A DNA stretch of 64,000 nt from Stenotrophomonas rhizophila. GTDB taxonomy: Bacteria > Pseudomonadota > Gammaproteobacteria > Xanthomonadales > Xanthomonadaceae. Position numbers and translations under genes: made by a program. The number at the start of each line of letters is the position of its first letter. Position 1 is the first letter of the stretch. The notes under the pieces were generated by a model, which worked only from the letters and a program-made list of their open reading frames with translations, searched no databases and was not told the origin of the DNA. Shown piece by piece: positions 1-9,533 of this stretch. The stretch is taken from positions 1,655,586 to 1,719,585 of the forward strand of contig NZ_RJKV01000001.1 of the NCBI RefSeq assembly GCF_003751305.1, written 5' to 3'.

Positions 1-1769
1 GCCAGAACGCCCGCCTGCCGATGATCCGCGCACAGGCGGTGGCGACGCGCGCACCACCAATGGCCGTGTTTTCGGTGGGCTCGCAGCTGCTGCGGGTCAA
101 TGGCGGTACGCCGCTGGGCAACGTGCTCAGCCTGGTCGGAGTGAACCTCGACCAGACCACCCTGCTCGGCTATGACGGTCTTGCCCAGGCTACGATCACC
201 CCCGGCGGCCTGCTCCAGGCACTGGGCATTCCGGTAAAAGCCGATATCGGCGTCGCCGAGTTCAACGCGCTGCTGGCTGCCCATCGCGTGTCGCTCGGGC
301 AACTGCTCGATGCCACGGCCACGGTGCTCACCAACAGCGGGGTCGCCAACGTGGATCTCACTGCACTGCGCGCTGCGCTCGCCGCACGGATGGATCTGAA
401 CCAGCTCAACGTGCAGCTCGGCAGCACCGACAGCACGGGCGGCCTGTTCGCGCGCGTCGTGGCACCCGAGGGCCCTGCATCGCCCGCCCTGCAGGCCGAC
501 GTCAGCGCGCTGGACCTGATCACCACCAGCATCGGCATCGCCAGCGGCGGCAATGGCGTTGCAGTGAACAACCTGGACATCCTGGGCCTGGTCCAGACCC
601 GTGCGGCGATCATCGAGCCGCCATCCATCGCGATCGGTGGGGTCGGCACACGCGCTTACAACGCACAGGTCCGGTTGAAGATCCACATCGATACCGCCGG
701 AATGACGCTGCTCGGACCGGTACTCAGCGGGCTGGGCATCCGCCTCAATCTGCCGATCCATGCCGACGTGACCAACGCGATGGGCACGCTGGAATCGCTG
801 CAGTGCGGCGCCACCCCGCCCACCGCGACGGTGCGTGTGCAGTCCTCGCTGCTGCGCGCCTGCGTCGGCAAGGTCGGCGAAGCGAATCAGTTCTCCCAAC
901 GCAACGTCTGCGATGCCGGGCTGCAGAACGAACAGCTGCTGACCCTGCTCGGCGCGCCGCTGGTGACCGACAAGATCATGCTCGATACGTTGACGCACAC
1001 CGAGAGTGTCACCCTGGCCGCGGGCGAGACCGCCTCCACCCGCTTCAACCAGGCCCAGGTAGGCGCTGCGGTTTCCGGGCTGGTGAGCGAGCTGCTGCGC
1101 GTGCTGAGCAATGTGGTCACCCCGGGCAAGCAGGGCAGTACCGATGCCGCCACGGCCACCCGCCTGGCAGATCAGTATCTCAAGGCAGCCAATCCGGGTA
1201 ACGGGTTCTACGATGCAAAAAAAACCATCGAGCTGCTGCGCAATGGTGATCCGGCCCGTGGCATCGGTGCGTTGGGTGACTGGGACGTCCCCAACGGCGT
1301 GCCCTATCCGTGCGGCCTTCTGAATCTTGAAACCTGTTTCAAGCCGGGCTCGGTCTGGGTCGGTTACAACGCCACAGTCACCGGTGAAGGCATGGGCGGA
1401 CTGAGTGGTGTACTGGGCCCCATTCTCGGCGGATTATTGATCAACCGCTGCAACAGCCTGCTCAGCACGCTGCTCAACTACAACAACTGCGTCAAATCCA
1501 ATCTGACCTCGTACCTGCAGACCCGGCCCGGTGGTCTGCAGGACCTGGGCGGCGGCACCGGGGTGACCGACCCCGGCACCGATCAAGTCCGGTGCAGCGG
1601 CCTGCTGTGCCTGGCACTGACACCGGTACTGGAAACGCTCAAGCCACTGCTCAATGGCGTCGGCACACTCCTCTCGCAGACGCTTGGGCAGATACTCGGC
1701 GTGGAGCTGGGGCGGACCGACGTGCACATGCAATCGATTCAATGCACGCCGGCACAGTTGGTTTACTGA
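1..1769 (+). CDS. TadG-like Tad/Flp pilus assembly protein, 5'-truncated by window edge
   Basis: Open from the first bases of the window (codons from base 3 read QNARLP before the first Met at 21) to a TGA at 1769, so the start and the expected N-terminal membrane anchor lie upstream. The visible 582+ residues are rich in Gly, Leu, Asn and Thr, with repeated hydrophobic beta-type stretches and paired cysteines (LQCG, LRAC, NVCD, YPCG, ETCF, NRCNS, NNCV). The segment around IEPPSIAIGGVG resembles the C-terminal region of TadG-family (DUF2134) minor pilus-assembly proteins of xanthomonads. It would act in the periplasm with a Tad machine whose other genes would be to the left. The next gene follows on the same strand after about 90 bp. 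The family call is from memory of that motif, so moderate. Confidence 0.55.
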   Translation, partial: QNARLPMIRAQAVATRAPPMAVFSVGSQLLRVNGGTPLGNVLSLVGVNLDQTTLLGYDGLAQATITPGGLLQALGIPVKADIGVAEFNALLAAHRVSLGQLLDATATVLTNSGVANVDLTALRAALAARMDLNQLNVQLGSTDSTGGLFARVVAPEGPASPALQADVSALDLITTSIGIASGGNGVAVNNLDILGLVQTRAAIIEPPSIAIGGVGTRAYNAQVRLKIHIDTAGMTLLGPVLSGLGIRLNLPIHADVTNAMGTLESLQCGATPPTATVRVQSSLLRACVGKVGEANQFSQRNVCDAGLQNEQLLTLLGAPLVTDKIMLDTLTHTESVTLAAGETASTRFNQAQVGAAVSGLVSELLRVLSNVVTPGKQGSTDAATATRLADQYLKAANPGNGFYDAKKTIELLRNGDPARGIGALGDWDVPNGVPYPCGLLNLETCFKPGSVWVGYNATVTGEGMGGLSGVLGPILGGLLINRCNSLLSTLLNYNNCVKSNLTSYLQTRPGGLQDLGGGTGVTDPGTDQVRCSGLLCLALTPVLETLKPLLNGVGTLLSQTLGQILGVELGRTDVHMQSIQCTPAQLVY

Positions 1770-1862
1770 CGCAGTCGTGGAATGCAGACCGGGGGAAAGT
1801 GCATGCTAGACTCCGGCTGGGGACATTACTTCACTGATAATCCACTTGTGGATGGCCTGAAT

Positions 1863-2582
1863 ATGCGAGAGAGAAAAGGGGTTGCTTCAATCGTCACGCA
1901 CACGCTGACCGGTGGAATGGTTGTGCTGCTGTCGTTGAGCGTTGTACCGCAGGCGCTGGCCGCGCGCGCGACGCGTGCCGAGCCGGCGGTCGACGCCGAA
2001 GCGCGCCAGGCGCCGGCGGTCCGCAATACCGTGGACGAACTGCGCCAGCTGGTGGACTCCAAACAGCTGACCGAACTTCGGACCACCTATAACGGCAGTT
2101 ATGGTGCCAGCCTGCTGTTCAATACCAGCACGCTGAATTACTACGTGGCGCTGTTCCACGAGAAAGACTTCTGGCGCGTGATCAAGACCGATTCGGTGGA
2201 CAACGCCGAAAAGGTCTACCGCACGTTCGTCGAACAGACCGAACAGCTGGCCCAGGTGTATATCGACACCACCCGCCTGCAGGCCGGCAAACGCTATACG
2301 GAAAACCTGGTCGCCTACAACGAAGAGCGCCTGCGCAGCCTGCAGCAGGAAGCGGATCTGCAGCGCCAGCAGTCGCTGCAGGTCAGTGCCGCGCTGGAAC
2401 AGGCCAAACAGCAGGCGGTCAGCCTGAGCACGGACCTGCGCAGCAGCCACAGTGAACTGGACGCGTTGAACCAGCGCATCCAGACGCTGCAGGCCCAGCA
2501 GCTGAACCCGGCCCTGTCGCTTCCCTCGGCCGAGGCGGCCACCTCGCAACCAGCGCCGCAGGGCAACCCGGGCAGCCCGTAG
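1863..2582 (+). CDS. DUF2968 domain secreted protein
   Basis: 239 aa. I chose the ATG at 1863 because it places a signal peptide at the N-terminus (MRERKG, then a hydrophobic run ending SVVPQALAARA); the frame is open further upstream to 1782 but that part has no signal character. The mature part holds a conserved-looking globular block (LRQLVDSKQLTELRTTYNGS, YYVALFHEKDFWRVIKTD, then YRTFVEQTEQLAQVYIDT) typical of DUF2968, followed by a coiled coil at about residues 150-215 (EERLRSLQQEADLQRQQSL and onward) and a Pro/Ala tail. Function of the family is unknown; likely periplasmic. It is the last gene of the unit that begins with the Tad-like gene, because a strong hairpin terminator lies 38 bp downstream. 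Confidence 0.7.
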   Translation: MRERKGVASIVTHTLTGGMVVLLSLSVVPQALAARATRAEPAVDAEARQAPAVRNTVDELRQLVDSKQLTELRTTYNGSYGASLLFNTSTLNYYVALFHEKDFWRVIKTDSVDNAEKVYRTFVEQTEQLAQVYIDTTRLQAGKRYTENLVAYNEERLRSLQQEADLQRQQSLQVSAALEQAKQQAVSLSTDLRSSHSELDALNQRIQTLQAQQLNPALSLPSAEAATSQPAPQGNPGSP

Positions 2583-2619
2583 CGGCACTGAACGGCCTGC
2601 CTCGACAGGCCACCTGACG

Positions 2620-2648
2620 GACGGCGCCGATGGCGCCGTCTTTCTTTG
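2620..2648 (+). terminator. Intrinsic terminator after DUF2968 gene
   Basis: Perfect 9-bp stem GACGGCGCC / GGCGCCGTC with a 3-base loop (GAT), followed directly by TTTCTTT. It separates the Tad/DUF2968 unit from the serine hydrolase gene. Confidence 0.85.
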
Positions 2649-2702
2649 GGGTGCAGTACCCTTGGCGGCGCAGACGTACTGCGCCTCAGCAAGGAGTGCA
2701 CC

Positions 2703-4091
2703 ATGCCTGTTTCACGTCCTCGCATCACCCTGTCGCGCGCACGCTGGTCACAGGCATCATCGCGCGCCCAGCTGGCCGCGGCGCTGGTCGCGATGCTCGC
2801 GCTGCCAGGTGCCACCGCGGCTGCCCCGGTCTCGCCTGCCTCATCACCGCTGTCGGCAGAAGCCTCCGATCCGAAACGGCTTGGCTGGATGCAGGGCGCG
2901 CCGCCGCCGGAAGACAAGCGCATCCGCTACACCGACGACGACTATTTCAGCTTCCCCAAGCTGCGCTGGACGGCCTGTCACTTCCGTCAGCTGATGCCCA
3001 CCGTCGGCGTCAGCCGTGGCCCTGGCGCTGCCCGTGCGCTGCCGCGCCGGCTGGACGACGCGATCGATGCGTTGCCATTTACACCCACCGGCAGCAACAC
3101 CCGCATGACCTGGGCGCAGTCGTTGGCCGCCAACTACACCGATGGCATCGTGGTGCTGCATGACGGCGTGGTGGTGTACGAACGTTATAGCGGCTGCCTG
3201 GACGAGCTCGGCCAGCACGGCGCGATGTCCGTCACCAAATCGATCACCGGGCTGCTCGGTGAAATGCTGGTCGCGGAAGGCGCGATCGATGAGACCCAGC
3301 GTGTCGGCGCGATCATTCCCGAATTGAAGGACAGCGCCTTCGGTGATGCCACGGTCAAGCAGGTGTTGGAGATGACCACCGCGCTGCGCTACAGCGAAGA
3401 CTACGCCGATCCCAATGCCGAGGTCTGGGCGTACGCCGCCGCCGGCAGCACCCTGCCCCCGCCCGCCGGCTACACGGGCCCCCGCAGCTACTACGAGTAC
3501 CTGCAGGCCGTGCAGAAACAGGGTCGCCACGGCGAGGCGTTCGGCTACAAGACGATCAACACCGACGCCCTCGGCTGGATCATCGCCCGCCGCACCGGTC
3601 AATCGGTGGCGCAGTTGCTGCAATCGCGGATCTGGCAACGTATCGGCGCCGAGCAGGACGCCTATTACACCGTCGATTCCACAGGCACACCGTTTGCGGG
3701 CGGTGGCTTCAATGCCGGCCTGCGCGATCTGGCCCGGGTTGGACAGCTGCTGCTCGACGAGGGCAAGGTGGACGGCCAGACCGTGGTCCCCGCCGCGGCG
3801 ATCGACCGGATCCGCGCCGGCGGCGACACGCAGGCCTTCGCCAAGGCCGGCTATCCACAACTGCCGGGCTGGAGCTATCGCGGCATGTGGTGGATTTCGC
3901 ACAACGACCACGGTGCCTACATGGCGCGCGGCGTGCATGGCCAGGCGCTGTACATCGATCCCACCGCACGGGTAGTGATCGCGCGGTTCGGCTCGCACCC
4001 GGTGGCCGCCAACAGCGCGAATGACCCGACCACCCTGCCGGCGTTCGATGCCGTGGCTCGATATCTGATGGAGCGCCACCGGGGGCAGTGA
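2703..4091 (+). CDS. Secreted serine hydrolase, beta-lactamase / 6-aminohexanoate-dimer hydrolase (NylB) type
   Basis: 462 aa. The start at 2703 has an AAGGAG Shine-Dalgarno 7 bases upstream; an in-frame ATG at 2646 lies inside the preceding terminator tail and is unlikely. N-terminal signal peptide (RAQLAAALVAMLALPGATAA). Penicillin-binding-like fold: nucleophile motif S-V-T-K at residues 176-179 (MSVTKSITGLLGEML), the ALRYSEDYAD block, an YKTINTDALGWII stretch where the family has its Tyr motif, and VHGQ replacing the KTG triad, as in NylB-type esterases. Such enzymes hydrolyse short esters or amides; the natural substrate here is unknown. Single-gene unit. Confidence 0.8.
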   Translation: MPVSRPRITLSRARWSQASSRAQLAAALVAMLALPGATAAAPVSPASSPLSAEASDPKRLGWMQGAPPPEDKRIRYTDDDYFSFPKLRWTACHFRQLMPTVGVSRGPGAARALPRRLDDAIDALPFTPTGSNTRMTWAQSLAANYTDGIVVLHDGVVVYERYSGCLDELGQHGAMSVTKSITGLLGEMLVAEGAIDETQRVGAIIPELKDSAFGDATVKQVLEMTTALRYSEDYADPNAEVWAYAAAGSTLPPPAGYTGPRSYYEYLQAVQKQGRHGEAFGYKTINTDALGWIIARRTGQSVAQLLQSRIWQRIGAEQDAYYTVDSTGTPFAGGGFNAGLRDLARVGQLLLDEGKVDGQTVVPAAAIDRIRAGGDTQAFAKAGYPQLPGWSYRGMWWISHNDHGAYMARGVHGQALYIDPTARVVIARFGSHPVAANSANDPTTLPAFDAVARYLMERHRGQ

Positions 4092-4111
4092 TCGTTCACG
4101 ATGACTGGACC

Positions 4112-4546
4112 TCAGCGGCAGGCATCGTGCACCAGGTCATCCATCTTCCGGCTCAGCGCCAGGCTCGGCCGGTCGCCTGCCTTGCGGTAGGTCACCTCGC
4201 GCTGACGGCGCGCGGCGGCGCAACGGACCGGATCGGCATGCACGGAGATGACGGCACCCCGGATGGCAGGCAGCGGCCGCAGGCCGGGCCGCTGCGATCG
4301 GCGCGGGCGCACCGGCGTCGCTTTTTCGCGCTGTCTGGCCTTGAGCGACTGGCGAAGCGATTCGATGTACAGCGCATTGGCCCAGGTATCGGTCGCCGGC
4401 GGCATCTCGCGGATGCGCTCGGTCGGGCCTGTGCAGGGCATGGACTGGTACTGGCGGAGGCCATCCACGACACAGGTATGTACCTGTCGCGGCGCAGGTA
4501 GGTTCACGACAGCACCCATCATCATGGCGAACATCCACACAGGCAT
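4112..4546 (-). CDS. Small secreted protein with DUF4124-like N-terminal region
   Basis: 144 aa. ATG at 4546 is preceded by GGATGGAGCTGAGCC, giving a GGAG site at proper spacing. The N-terminus is a short hydrophobic signal (MPVWMFAMMMGAVV). Just after it, TCVVDGLRQYQSMPC resembles the DUF4124 pattern (Cys, short aromatic beta hairpin, Gln-x-x-Pro-Cys), a disulphide-bonded periplasmic domain common in xanthomonads and pseudomonads. The remaining part is Arg-rich and low in recognisable features. It is convergent with the serine hydrolase (20 bp apart). Function unknown; the DUF4124 assignment rests on one short motif. Confidence 0.6.
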   Translation of the reverse strand: MPVWMFAMMMGAVVNLPAPRQVHTCVVDGLRQYQSMPCTGPTERIREMPPATDTWANALYIESLRQSLKARQREKATPVRPRRSQRPGLRPLPAIRGAVISVHADPVRCAAARRQREVTYRKAGDRPSLALSRKMDDLVHDACR

Positions 4547-4674
4547 GGCTCAGCTCCATCCAGGATGGCTGCAGCATGGCTTCGTCCCGTGGCCCATGGC
4601 CGTGACCGACCGCACGCTGGCCGCGCGATGCGCAGGATCCCGACACGGAATCACTGCCACGCCCTACGCACCTG

Positions 4675-5142
4675 TTACGGCGCCGCACCCACGTGCAGTT
4701 CCAGCACTTCATCGCCCAGCGCATCGATTTCGCCGGTCGGCCGCCAGCCCAGGTAGCGGTAGAACCCATGCGAGCGTACCGCCGGATCGGCCGCGCACCC
4801 CAGGATCAGACGCGCATGCCCGGCCTGCACCAGATCGGCGATGGACAGATCCAGCAAGCGCCGACCGATGCCCTGCCCTTCATACGCCGGGAGCAATGCG
4901 AGCACCACGATCTCGCCGCCCTCGCGATCGCCGAAGCAGTAGCCGACCATACGTTCGCCATCCAGCGCGATATGTCCCGGCAGTCCGCCGTCACGGATAC
5001 CGGCGGCCCAGCTGTCTTCGGTGATGCCAAGCTCGGCAAGGTCGGCCGCGGAAAAGGCATTCTCGCGGGTGCGGCCACGCAGATCGATGCAGGCAGCGGC
5101 ATCGTCGGGTAGCGCGCGGCGGTAGTGGATGTGATTTACCAT
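4675..5142 (-). CDS. GNAT family N-acetyltransferase
   Basis: 155 aa from the ATG at 5142 (MVNHIHYRRALPDDAA, the usual GNAT beginning); the frame is open upstream but the extra 44 residues are Arg/Pro/Cys-rich and lie across the divergent AraC promoter. Motif A for acetyl-CoA binding is clear: VVLALLPAYEGQGIGRRLLD, with the Q-G-I-G-R core, and the C-terminal part has HGFYRYLGWRPTGEID, the normal GNAT ending. Transfers an acetyl group from acetyl-CoA to an unidentified amine. Transcribed divergently from the AraC gene. Confidence 0.85.
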   Translation of the reverse strand: MVNHIHYRRALPDDAAACIDLRGRTRENAFSAADLAELGITEDSWAAGIRDGGLPGHIALDGERMVGYCFGDREGGEIVVLALLPAYEGQGIGRRLLDLSIADLVQAGHARLILGCAADPAVRSHGFYRYLGWRPTGEIDALGDEVLELHVGAAP

Positions 5143-5219
5143 GGCGCATGGACTGCAGTAAGTTTCAGGCGGTGAGCATACGCGACGCGCCGAGCGTGCG
5201 CAGCCCACTCGCCAGCGAT

Positions 5220-6035
5220 ATGACCTCGGCGGCGGAGTTCTGGCGCGATCCTCGCCTGCCGTGGGTTGAGTCACGCCGCGCGTGCAACAGCCGGGCCTGT
5301 TACCGCCCGCACAGTCACCCCACCTGGTCGATCGGCGCCGTGGATGCGGGCGAGAGCATCTTCAGCGGCGCTCCGGGCGGACAGCACCGCCTTCAACCGG
5401 GCACGTTGGTCATCGTGCCGGCGGACCGTGTACATGCCTGCAATCCAGCGCCCGACACCGCCTGGAGCTATCAGATGCTGCATCTGGATGCGGCATGGGT
5501 GGAGGCAGTCAGTGCAGACACGCAGCCGCCCGACGCAGACGCCGCAACAGCGTCGTTGATCCGGATCGAGCGCAGCGCGGCGCGCTATCGGATGTTCTGC
5601 CACATGAATGCGCTGCTGTTCTCCAGTGCCGATCCTGCGGAAAAGGAAGCAGCGGTCGTCGCTTTCATCGACGACCTCGACGTCGCCGCCGCGACACCGG
5701 TTCCTGCCCCGCACGCAAGCCCGCAACAGCACCGGCGACTGCAGCCGGCATTCGCCCTGCTGGACGCCGCGCCGATGTCGAGCGTATCGCTGGACGATCT
5801 GGCCAGCTGCACCGGTATGGACCGCTACGCGATGATCCGTGCGTTCCGCACTGCCACCGGACTTACGCCACATGCCTGGCAACTCAACCGGCGGATCAAT
5901 GTCGCCCGGGAGCGGCTGGGTCAAGGGCAACCGCTGGCCGAGGTCGCACATGCCCTCGGCTTTGCTGACCAGAGCCATTTCCAACGCCTGTTCAAGGCCC
6001 ACGCCGGCATTACCCCAGGCCGCTATCGCCGCTGA
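5220..6035 (+). CDS. AraC family regulator, probably of the adjacent LysE exporter
   Basis: About 271 aa from ATG 5220 (MTSAAEFWRDPRLPWVE). The frame could start at 5148, but that would leave only 5 bp to the divergent GNAT start and no room for promoters. N-terminal cupin-like sensor (residues about 20-110; RPHSHPTWSIGAVDAG, then PGTLVIVPADRVHACNP). C-terminal double helix-turn-helix: LDDLASCTGMDRYAMIRAFR, then LAEVAHALGFADQSHFQRLF and the PGRYRR end. AraC proteins with this cupin next to a LysE-type gene generally respond to the exported metabolite; that link here is inferred from adjacency (74 bp). Confidence 0.85.
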   Translation: MTSAAEFWRDPRLPWVESRRACNSRACYRPHSHPTWSIGAVDAGESIFSGAPGGQHRLQPGTLVIVPADRVHACNPAPDTAWSYQMLHLDAAWVEAVSADTQPPDADAATASLIRIERSAARYRMFCHMNALLFSSADPAEKEAAVVAFIDDLDVAAATPVPAPHASPQQHRRLQPAFALLDAAPMSSVSLDDLASCTGMDRYAMIRAFRTATGLTPHAWQLNRRINVARERLGQGQPLAEVAHALGFADQSHFQRLFKAHAGITPGRYRR

Positions 6036-6109
6036 GTGCCGCGCAATATCGTGCAATACGTCATCACGCAACACCGGCACAGTGATGCGCCCCGTTGACG
6101 CCAGCCCTC

Positions 6110-6748
6110 ATGGAACAGTTTCTGCTCGTTGCTGCCGTGCACTTTCTGGCGTTACTGTCGCCGGGCCCGGATTTCTTCCTCATCGCACGCACGGCGATCC
6201 ATCAGGGCTGGCGCATTGCCAGCGGTGCGTGCCTCGGCGTGGCGCTCGCCAATGGTGCCTATATCGCGCTGGCATTCTCCGGAGTAGCCGGGCTGCAACC
6301 GGACAGCGTGCTGTTCCAGCTGATCCAGGTGGCCGGATGCGTCTTCCTGCTGTATGTCGGCGTGCTGTTCCTGCGCCATGCGGGGGCAGCGACGCTGCGG
6401 GCTCCAGCAGGGCAGCCGGCCGTGTCGTCCCGCCCAGCACCAGAATCCGCGTGGTTCCGTGCCTTCGGGCTCGGCGCAATGTCCGCCCTGCTCAACCCCA
6501 AGAATGCCCTGTTCTACGCCAGCCTCGCGGCCATGTTGAGCGGGCCGGACAACGGTGCCGGAACACGGTGGTTCTACGGGGTGTGGATGTTCTCGGTGGT
6601 GCTTGGCTGGGACCTGCTGATCGCCGGTCTGGCAGGACGCGCCGCGGTGATGGAACGGTTCAACGACGCATTGCCGTGGATCGAGCGCCTGTCTGGTGTC
6701 CTGCTCATCGCCCTGGCCCTGGCGGTGCTGGGCAGGATGGTGATCTGA
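6110..6748 (+). CDS. LysE/RhtB family amino-acid exporter
   Basis: 212 aa from ATG 6110; a TTG five codons earlier is possible. Six predicted membrane segments. The family signature at the N-terminus is present: FLALLSPGPDFFLIARTAIHQGWR followed by GACLGVALANGAYIALA. The middle loop carries FGLGAMSALLNPKNALFY, the conserved second-repeat motif with Asn-Pro-Lys. These proteins export amino acids or homoserine lactone-like metabolites using the proton gradient; the substrate cannot be told from sequence. Likely controlled by the AraC protein just upstream. Confidence 0.88.
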   Translation: MEQFLLVAAVHFLALLSPGPDFFLIARTAIHQGWRIASGACLGVALANGAYIALAFSGVAGLQPDSVLFQLIQVAGCVFLLYVGVLFLRHAGAATLRAPAGQPAVSSRPAPESAWFRAFGLGAMSALLNPKNALFYASLAAMLSGPDNGAGTRWFYGVWMFSVVLGWDLLIAGLAGRAAVMERFNDALPWIERLSGVLLIALALAVLGRMVI

Positions 6749-6777
6749 GCCCCAGCGATACGTCCGCCCCAAACGCA

Positions 6778-6802
6778 GCGGGCCCGGCATTGCCGGGCCC
6801 GC
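6778..6802. terminator. Bidirectional hairpin between lysE-type gene and TonB receptor gene
   Basis: Perfect 11-bp GC-rich stem (GCGGGCCCGGC and its complement) with a 3-base loop ATT, lying between two convergent genes. There is no strong T tract on either side, so efficiency is uncertain. Confidence 0.6.
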
Positions 6803-6809
6803 GAGGCGA

Positions 6810-9533
6810 TCACAGAAAGCGGTAGTCGAACTCCAGCCACAACTGGCGGCCGTAAGGGTCGTAGTTGCCGACCGGATAGAACGGCCAGCCACCACCGTTC
6901 TTGTCCGCCGGTGGGCGGCTGTCACGCAGGTTGTTGACGATCAGGCCGAGCGTGGCGTTGTCATTGAGCTTGCGGTACAGGCTCGCGTTGTAGGTCATGT
7001 ACGGGGCAATGCGGCCGCTGCCGTCGGTCCTGGGCAACGAGCCGTAGCGCATGCCGTACAGGGTGGCAGTCCAGTCGTTGATCGCCCAGGTGACGCTGCC
7101 GTTGACCTTGCTGCGCCACTGATAAGAATCCAGCGAATTGCGCTGGTCCTGCACGTCATCGCCGGCAAACTGGCGGTAGCTGTGATCGATCACCAGCGAG
7201 TACGCCACACGTGCCGAGAAACGACCGTAACGGCCCGCATCCCAGCGCATCGTCGACTTCAGGTCGATACCCCGCACGGTTTCGGAGGCGGCGTTGATCG
7301 GATTGATCAGCACGCGCACCACCTGGTTGGGCTGCACGGCGGCATCGGCCGGGTTGCGGATCACCCGACGCAGCGCGTCCTGGCACTGTGCCGAGCCGAT
7401 ATCGCGTGCGTCCCCGCCGACGGTCTGGCCGAGGCGGCAGTCCGCTTCGTCCTTCAGGATGCGGGTCGCATCAAGGTTGGTGACCTCATCGTCGATGCGG
7501 ATGTCGTAGTAGTCCGCCGTGAAGTCCAGGTTGGCCGAGGGCGACCACACGAAGCCCAGGCCATACGATGTGGCGGTTTCCGGCTGCAGCTGCGGGTTGG
7601 CGCCGCTGGTGTAGTCGATTGCCAATCCGCTGAAATCGCAGTCGTCATACGCCTGGCCTGCACTGCGGCACCGCCAGTAGTCGGTCATGCCGGGGTTGTA
7701 GCCACGCGTTTCGGTCGCGAACACGTAGTTCATGTCCGGCGCACGGAAGCTGGTCGCCGCACTGGCGCGCAGCAGCAGCGTATTGAACGGACGGAACTCC
7801 AAACCGGTGCTCCAGGTCGCCTTGCCCAGGTGATCACCGGCCGCACGGTACTGGTCATAACGACCGGCCACCGTGGCGGTCAGGCGCTCCAGCAACGGCA
7901 GCTGCAGCTCCACACCGGCCGCGTAGCGGTCACGCTCGCCACCGGCGGGGACGCCCGCGTTGAGGTTCCAGAACACGCCCTGCGCCAGCGCCGGGTCCGG
8001 GCGGTTGCGGTAGCCCTGGCTGCCCGCTTCAACGACCGCTGCCAGCGCGGCACGGCCACCGGGCAGATCGAACAGTTGCCCGTTGACGCTGACGCTGGCC
8101 GTCTGCAGCCACGCGGCGTTGCGGCTCTCGTACCGGCCCGACAGGCCTTCATATTCGCCAGGGGTCAGCGGCTGGTACAGGCGCGACGGATCCGGTGCAT
8201 ACACCTCCACGCCGTCTCGGGTGCCGAGCTGCGGGCCAAGCAGGTACGTATTGATGTCGACCAGCAGGCCCGGGCGCTGCGTCTTGTTCTCATAGCGCGA
8301 GCGGCTGTAGGCCGCTTCGTAATCCCAGTCCGAACCGCCGATGCTGCCACGCGCGCCCACGTTGAACGACCAGGACTGCTCCAGGAACCGGTTGGCATTG
8401 CGCTGTACGCCGCCGATTTCTTCCGGTGCGAAACGCCGGTACCAGCTTTCCAACTGACCGCTGTTCTGGTTGTAGAAGTAATTGCGCGAGGAGGTCCAGC
8501 TCGGCGCACGGGTGTTGTTGTAGATGCGTGCGGTGCCGATGGCCGCATCGGCGAACAGTTCCTGGCGATCGTTCAAGCGCCAGGTCACCGCGCTGTACGC
8601 ATCGATGTTGCGCTTCTCGGTCTGCACGGTCCAGAACGTGGGCGACGCTTCATTGCTGCCGCAGTACCAGCCCTGGCGCGGATTCTGCGCGCGGAACACG
8701 CTGCCACCGTACAGGGTGCTGGAGGCATCACAGCCGTTGGCACCGGGATCGATGTAATTATTGGTGGAGGCGTTGCGGCGATACGCCACTGCCGTCGCCA
8801 GCGGCGCCACGCCCCGCGGGTCATCGGTCAGCGAATCCATGAAATCGCGCTGCGAGCCGTAGATCGCCTTGCGGTTGGCGATCTCCAGGCCGAAGATCGC
8901 GTCCCACTGCTCGCCCGAGCCGCCGCCGACCGCCTGCAGGCGCTGATTGTCGCCGCCGCCCTGTTCGGTGGTGCCGGCGCGCACATTGATGCCGACGCCG
9001 TCATAGGTTTTCTTGAGGATGATGTTGACCACACCGGCGATCGCATCGGAGCCATACACCGCCGAGGCACCGCCAGCCAGCACTTCGATCCGATCGATCA
9101 GCGCGCTTGGAATGTTGGCCAGGTTGACCACATTGACCGAGCCTTCGTAGGCCAGCGGGTAATCCGACTGGCGGCGACCGTTGACCAGCACCAGGGTGCG
9201 GTTGGGGCCGAGGCCACGCAGATTGATGGTGTTGGCGGCCGGGGTGAACGTATTCCCGAAATCCTCACCCTGCACGTTGCCGGTGTTCTCGGTCAGCGCG
9301 CTGAGCGCTTCGAAGGCGCTGCGGTAGCCCTGGGCCTCGATCTGTTCCTGGGTGATCACGGTGACCGGGGAGGGGCCTTCCACGCTGGCGCGGGGGATGC
9401 GCGAGCCGGTGACCGTGACCGCATCCAGCTGCGTGGGCGGATCGGCGGCGTGGACCAGTGAACTCGCGCCAATCAGGGGCAACAACGACACAACCAGGAC
9501 CCGCCGACGCAGCGGGCGATACAGCACAGACAT
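6810..9533 (-). CDS. TonB-dependent outer-membrane receptor
   Basis: 907 aa from ATG 9533, which gives a signal peptide (RRRVLVVSLLPLIGASSLVHA); the frame continues upstream without protein character. Plug domain at about residues 35-165: LDAVTVTGSRIPRASVEGPS, then TVITQEQIEAQGY, INLRGLGPNRTLVLVNGRR and the IDRIEVLAGGASAVYGSDAI motif. The rest is the 22-strand barrel, ending in the aromatic terminus EFDYRFL typical of BAM substrates. It belongs to the large class of xanthomonad receptors for complex nutrients rather than a clear siderophore receptor. No Fur box was recognised in the 160 bp before it. MgtC is transcribed divergently. Confidence 0.9.
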   Translation of the reverse strand: MSVLYRPLRRRVLVVSLLPLIGASSLVHAADPPTQLDAVTVTGSRIPRASVEGPSPVTVITQEQIEAQGYRSAFEALSALTENTGNVQGEDFGNTFTPAANTINLRGLGPNRTLVLVNGRRQSDYPLAYEGSVNVVNLANIPSALIDRIEVLAGGASAVYGSDAIAGVVNIILKKTYDGVGINVRAGTTEQGGGDNQRLQAVGGGSGEQWDAIFGLEIANRKAIYGSQRDFMDSLTDDPRGVAPLATAVAYRRNASTNNYIDPGANGCDASSTLYGGSVFRAQNPRQGWYCGSNEASPTFWTVQTEKRNIDAYSAVTWRLNDRQELFADAAIGTARIYNNTRAPSWTSSRNYFYNQNSGQLESWYRRFAPEEIGGVQRNANRFLEQSWSFNVGARGSIGGSDWDYEAAYSRSRYENKTQRPGLLVDINTYLLGPQLGTRDGVEVYAPDPSRLYQPLTPGEYEGLSGRYESRNAAWLQTASVSVNGQLFDLPGGRAALAAVVEAGSQGYRNRPDPALAQGVFWNLNAGVPAGGERDRYAAGVELQLPLLERLTATVAGRYDQYRAAGDHLGKATWSTGLEFRPFNTLLLRASAATSFRAPDMNYVFATETRGYNPGMTDYWRCRSAGQAYDDCDFSGLAIDYTSGANPQLQPETATSYGLGFVWSPSANLDFTADYYDIRIDDEVTNLDATRILKDEADCRLGQTVGGDARDIGSAQCQDALRRVIRNPADAAVQPNQVVRVLINPINAASETVRGIDLKSTMRWDAGRYGRFSARVAYSLVIDHSYRQFAGDDVQDQRNSLDSYQWRSKVNGSVTWAINDWTATLYGMRYGSLPRTDGSGRIAPYMTYNASLYRKLNDNATLGLIVNNLRDSRPPADKNGGGWPFYPVGNYDPYGRQLWLEFDYRFL

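Noticed and set aside
4088..4501. A 137-codon plus-strand frame opposite the small DUF4124-like gene
   Set aside because: The minus-strand frame has a signal peptide, a Shine-Dalgarno site and a DUF4124-like Cys motif; the plus frame has none.
7182..9461. A 759-codon plus-strand frame opposite the first TonB receptor
   Set aside because: Arg/Val/Ala-rich antisense product without recognisable features.
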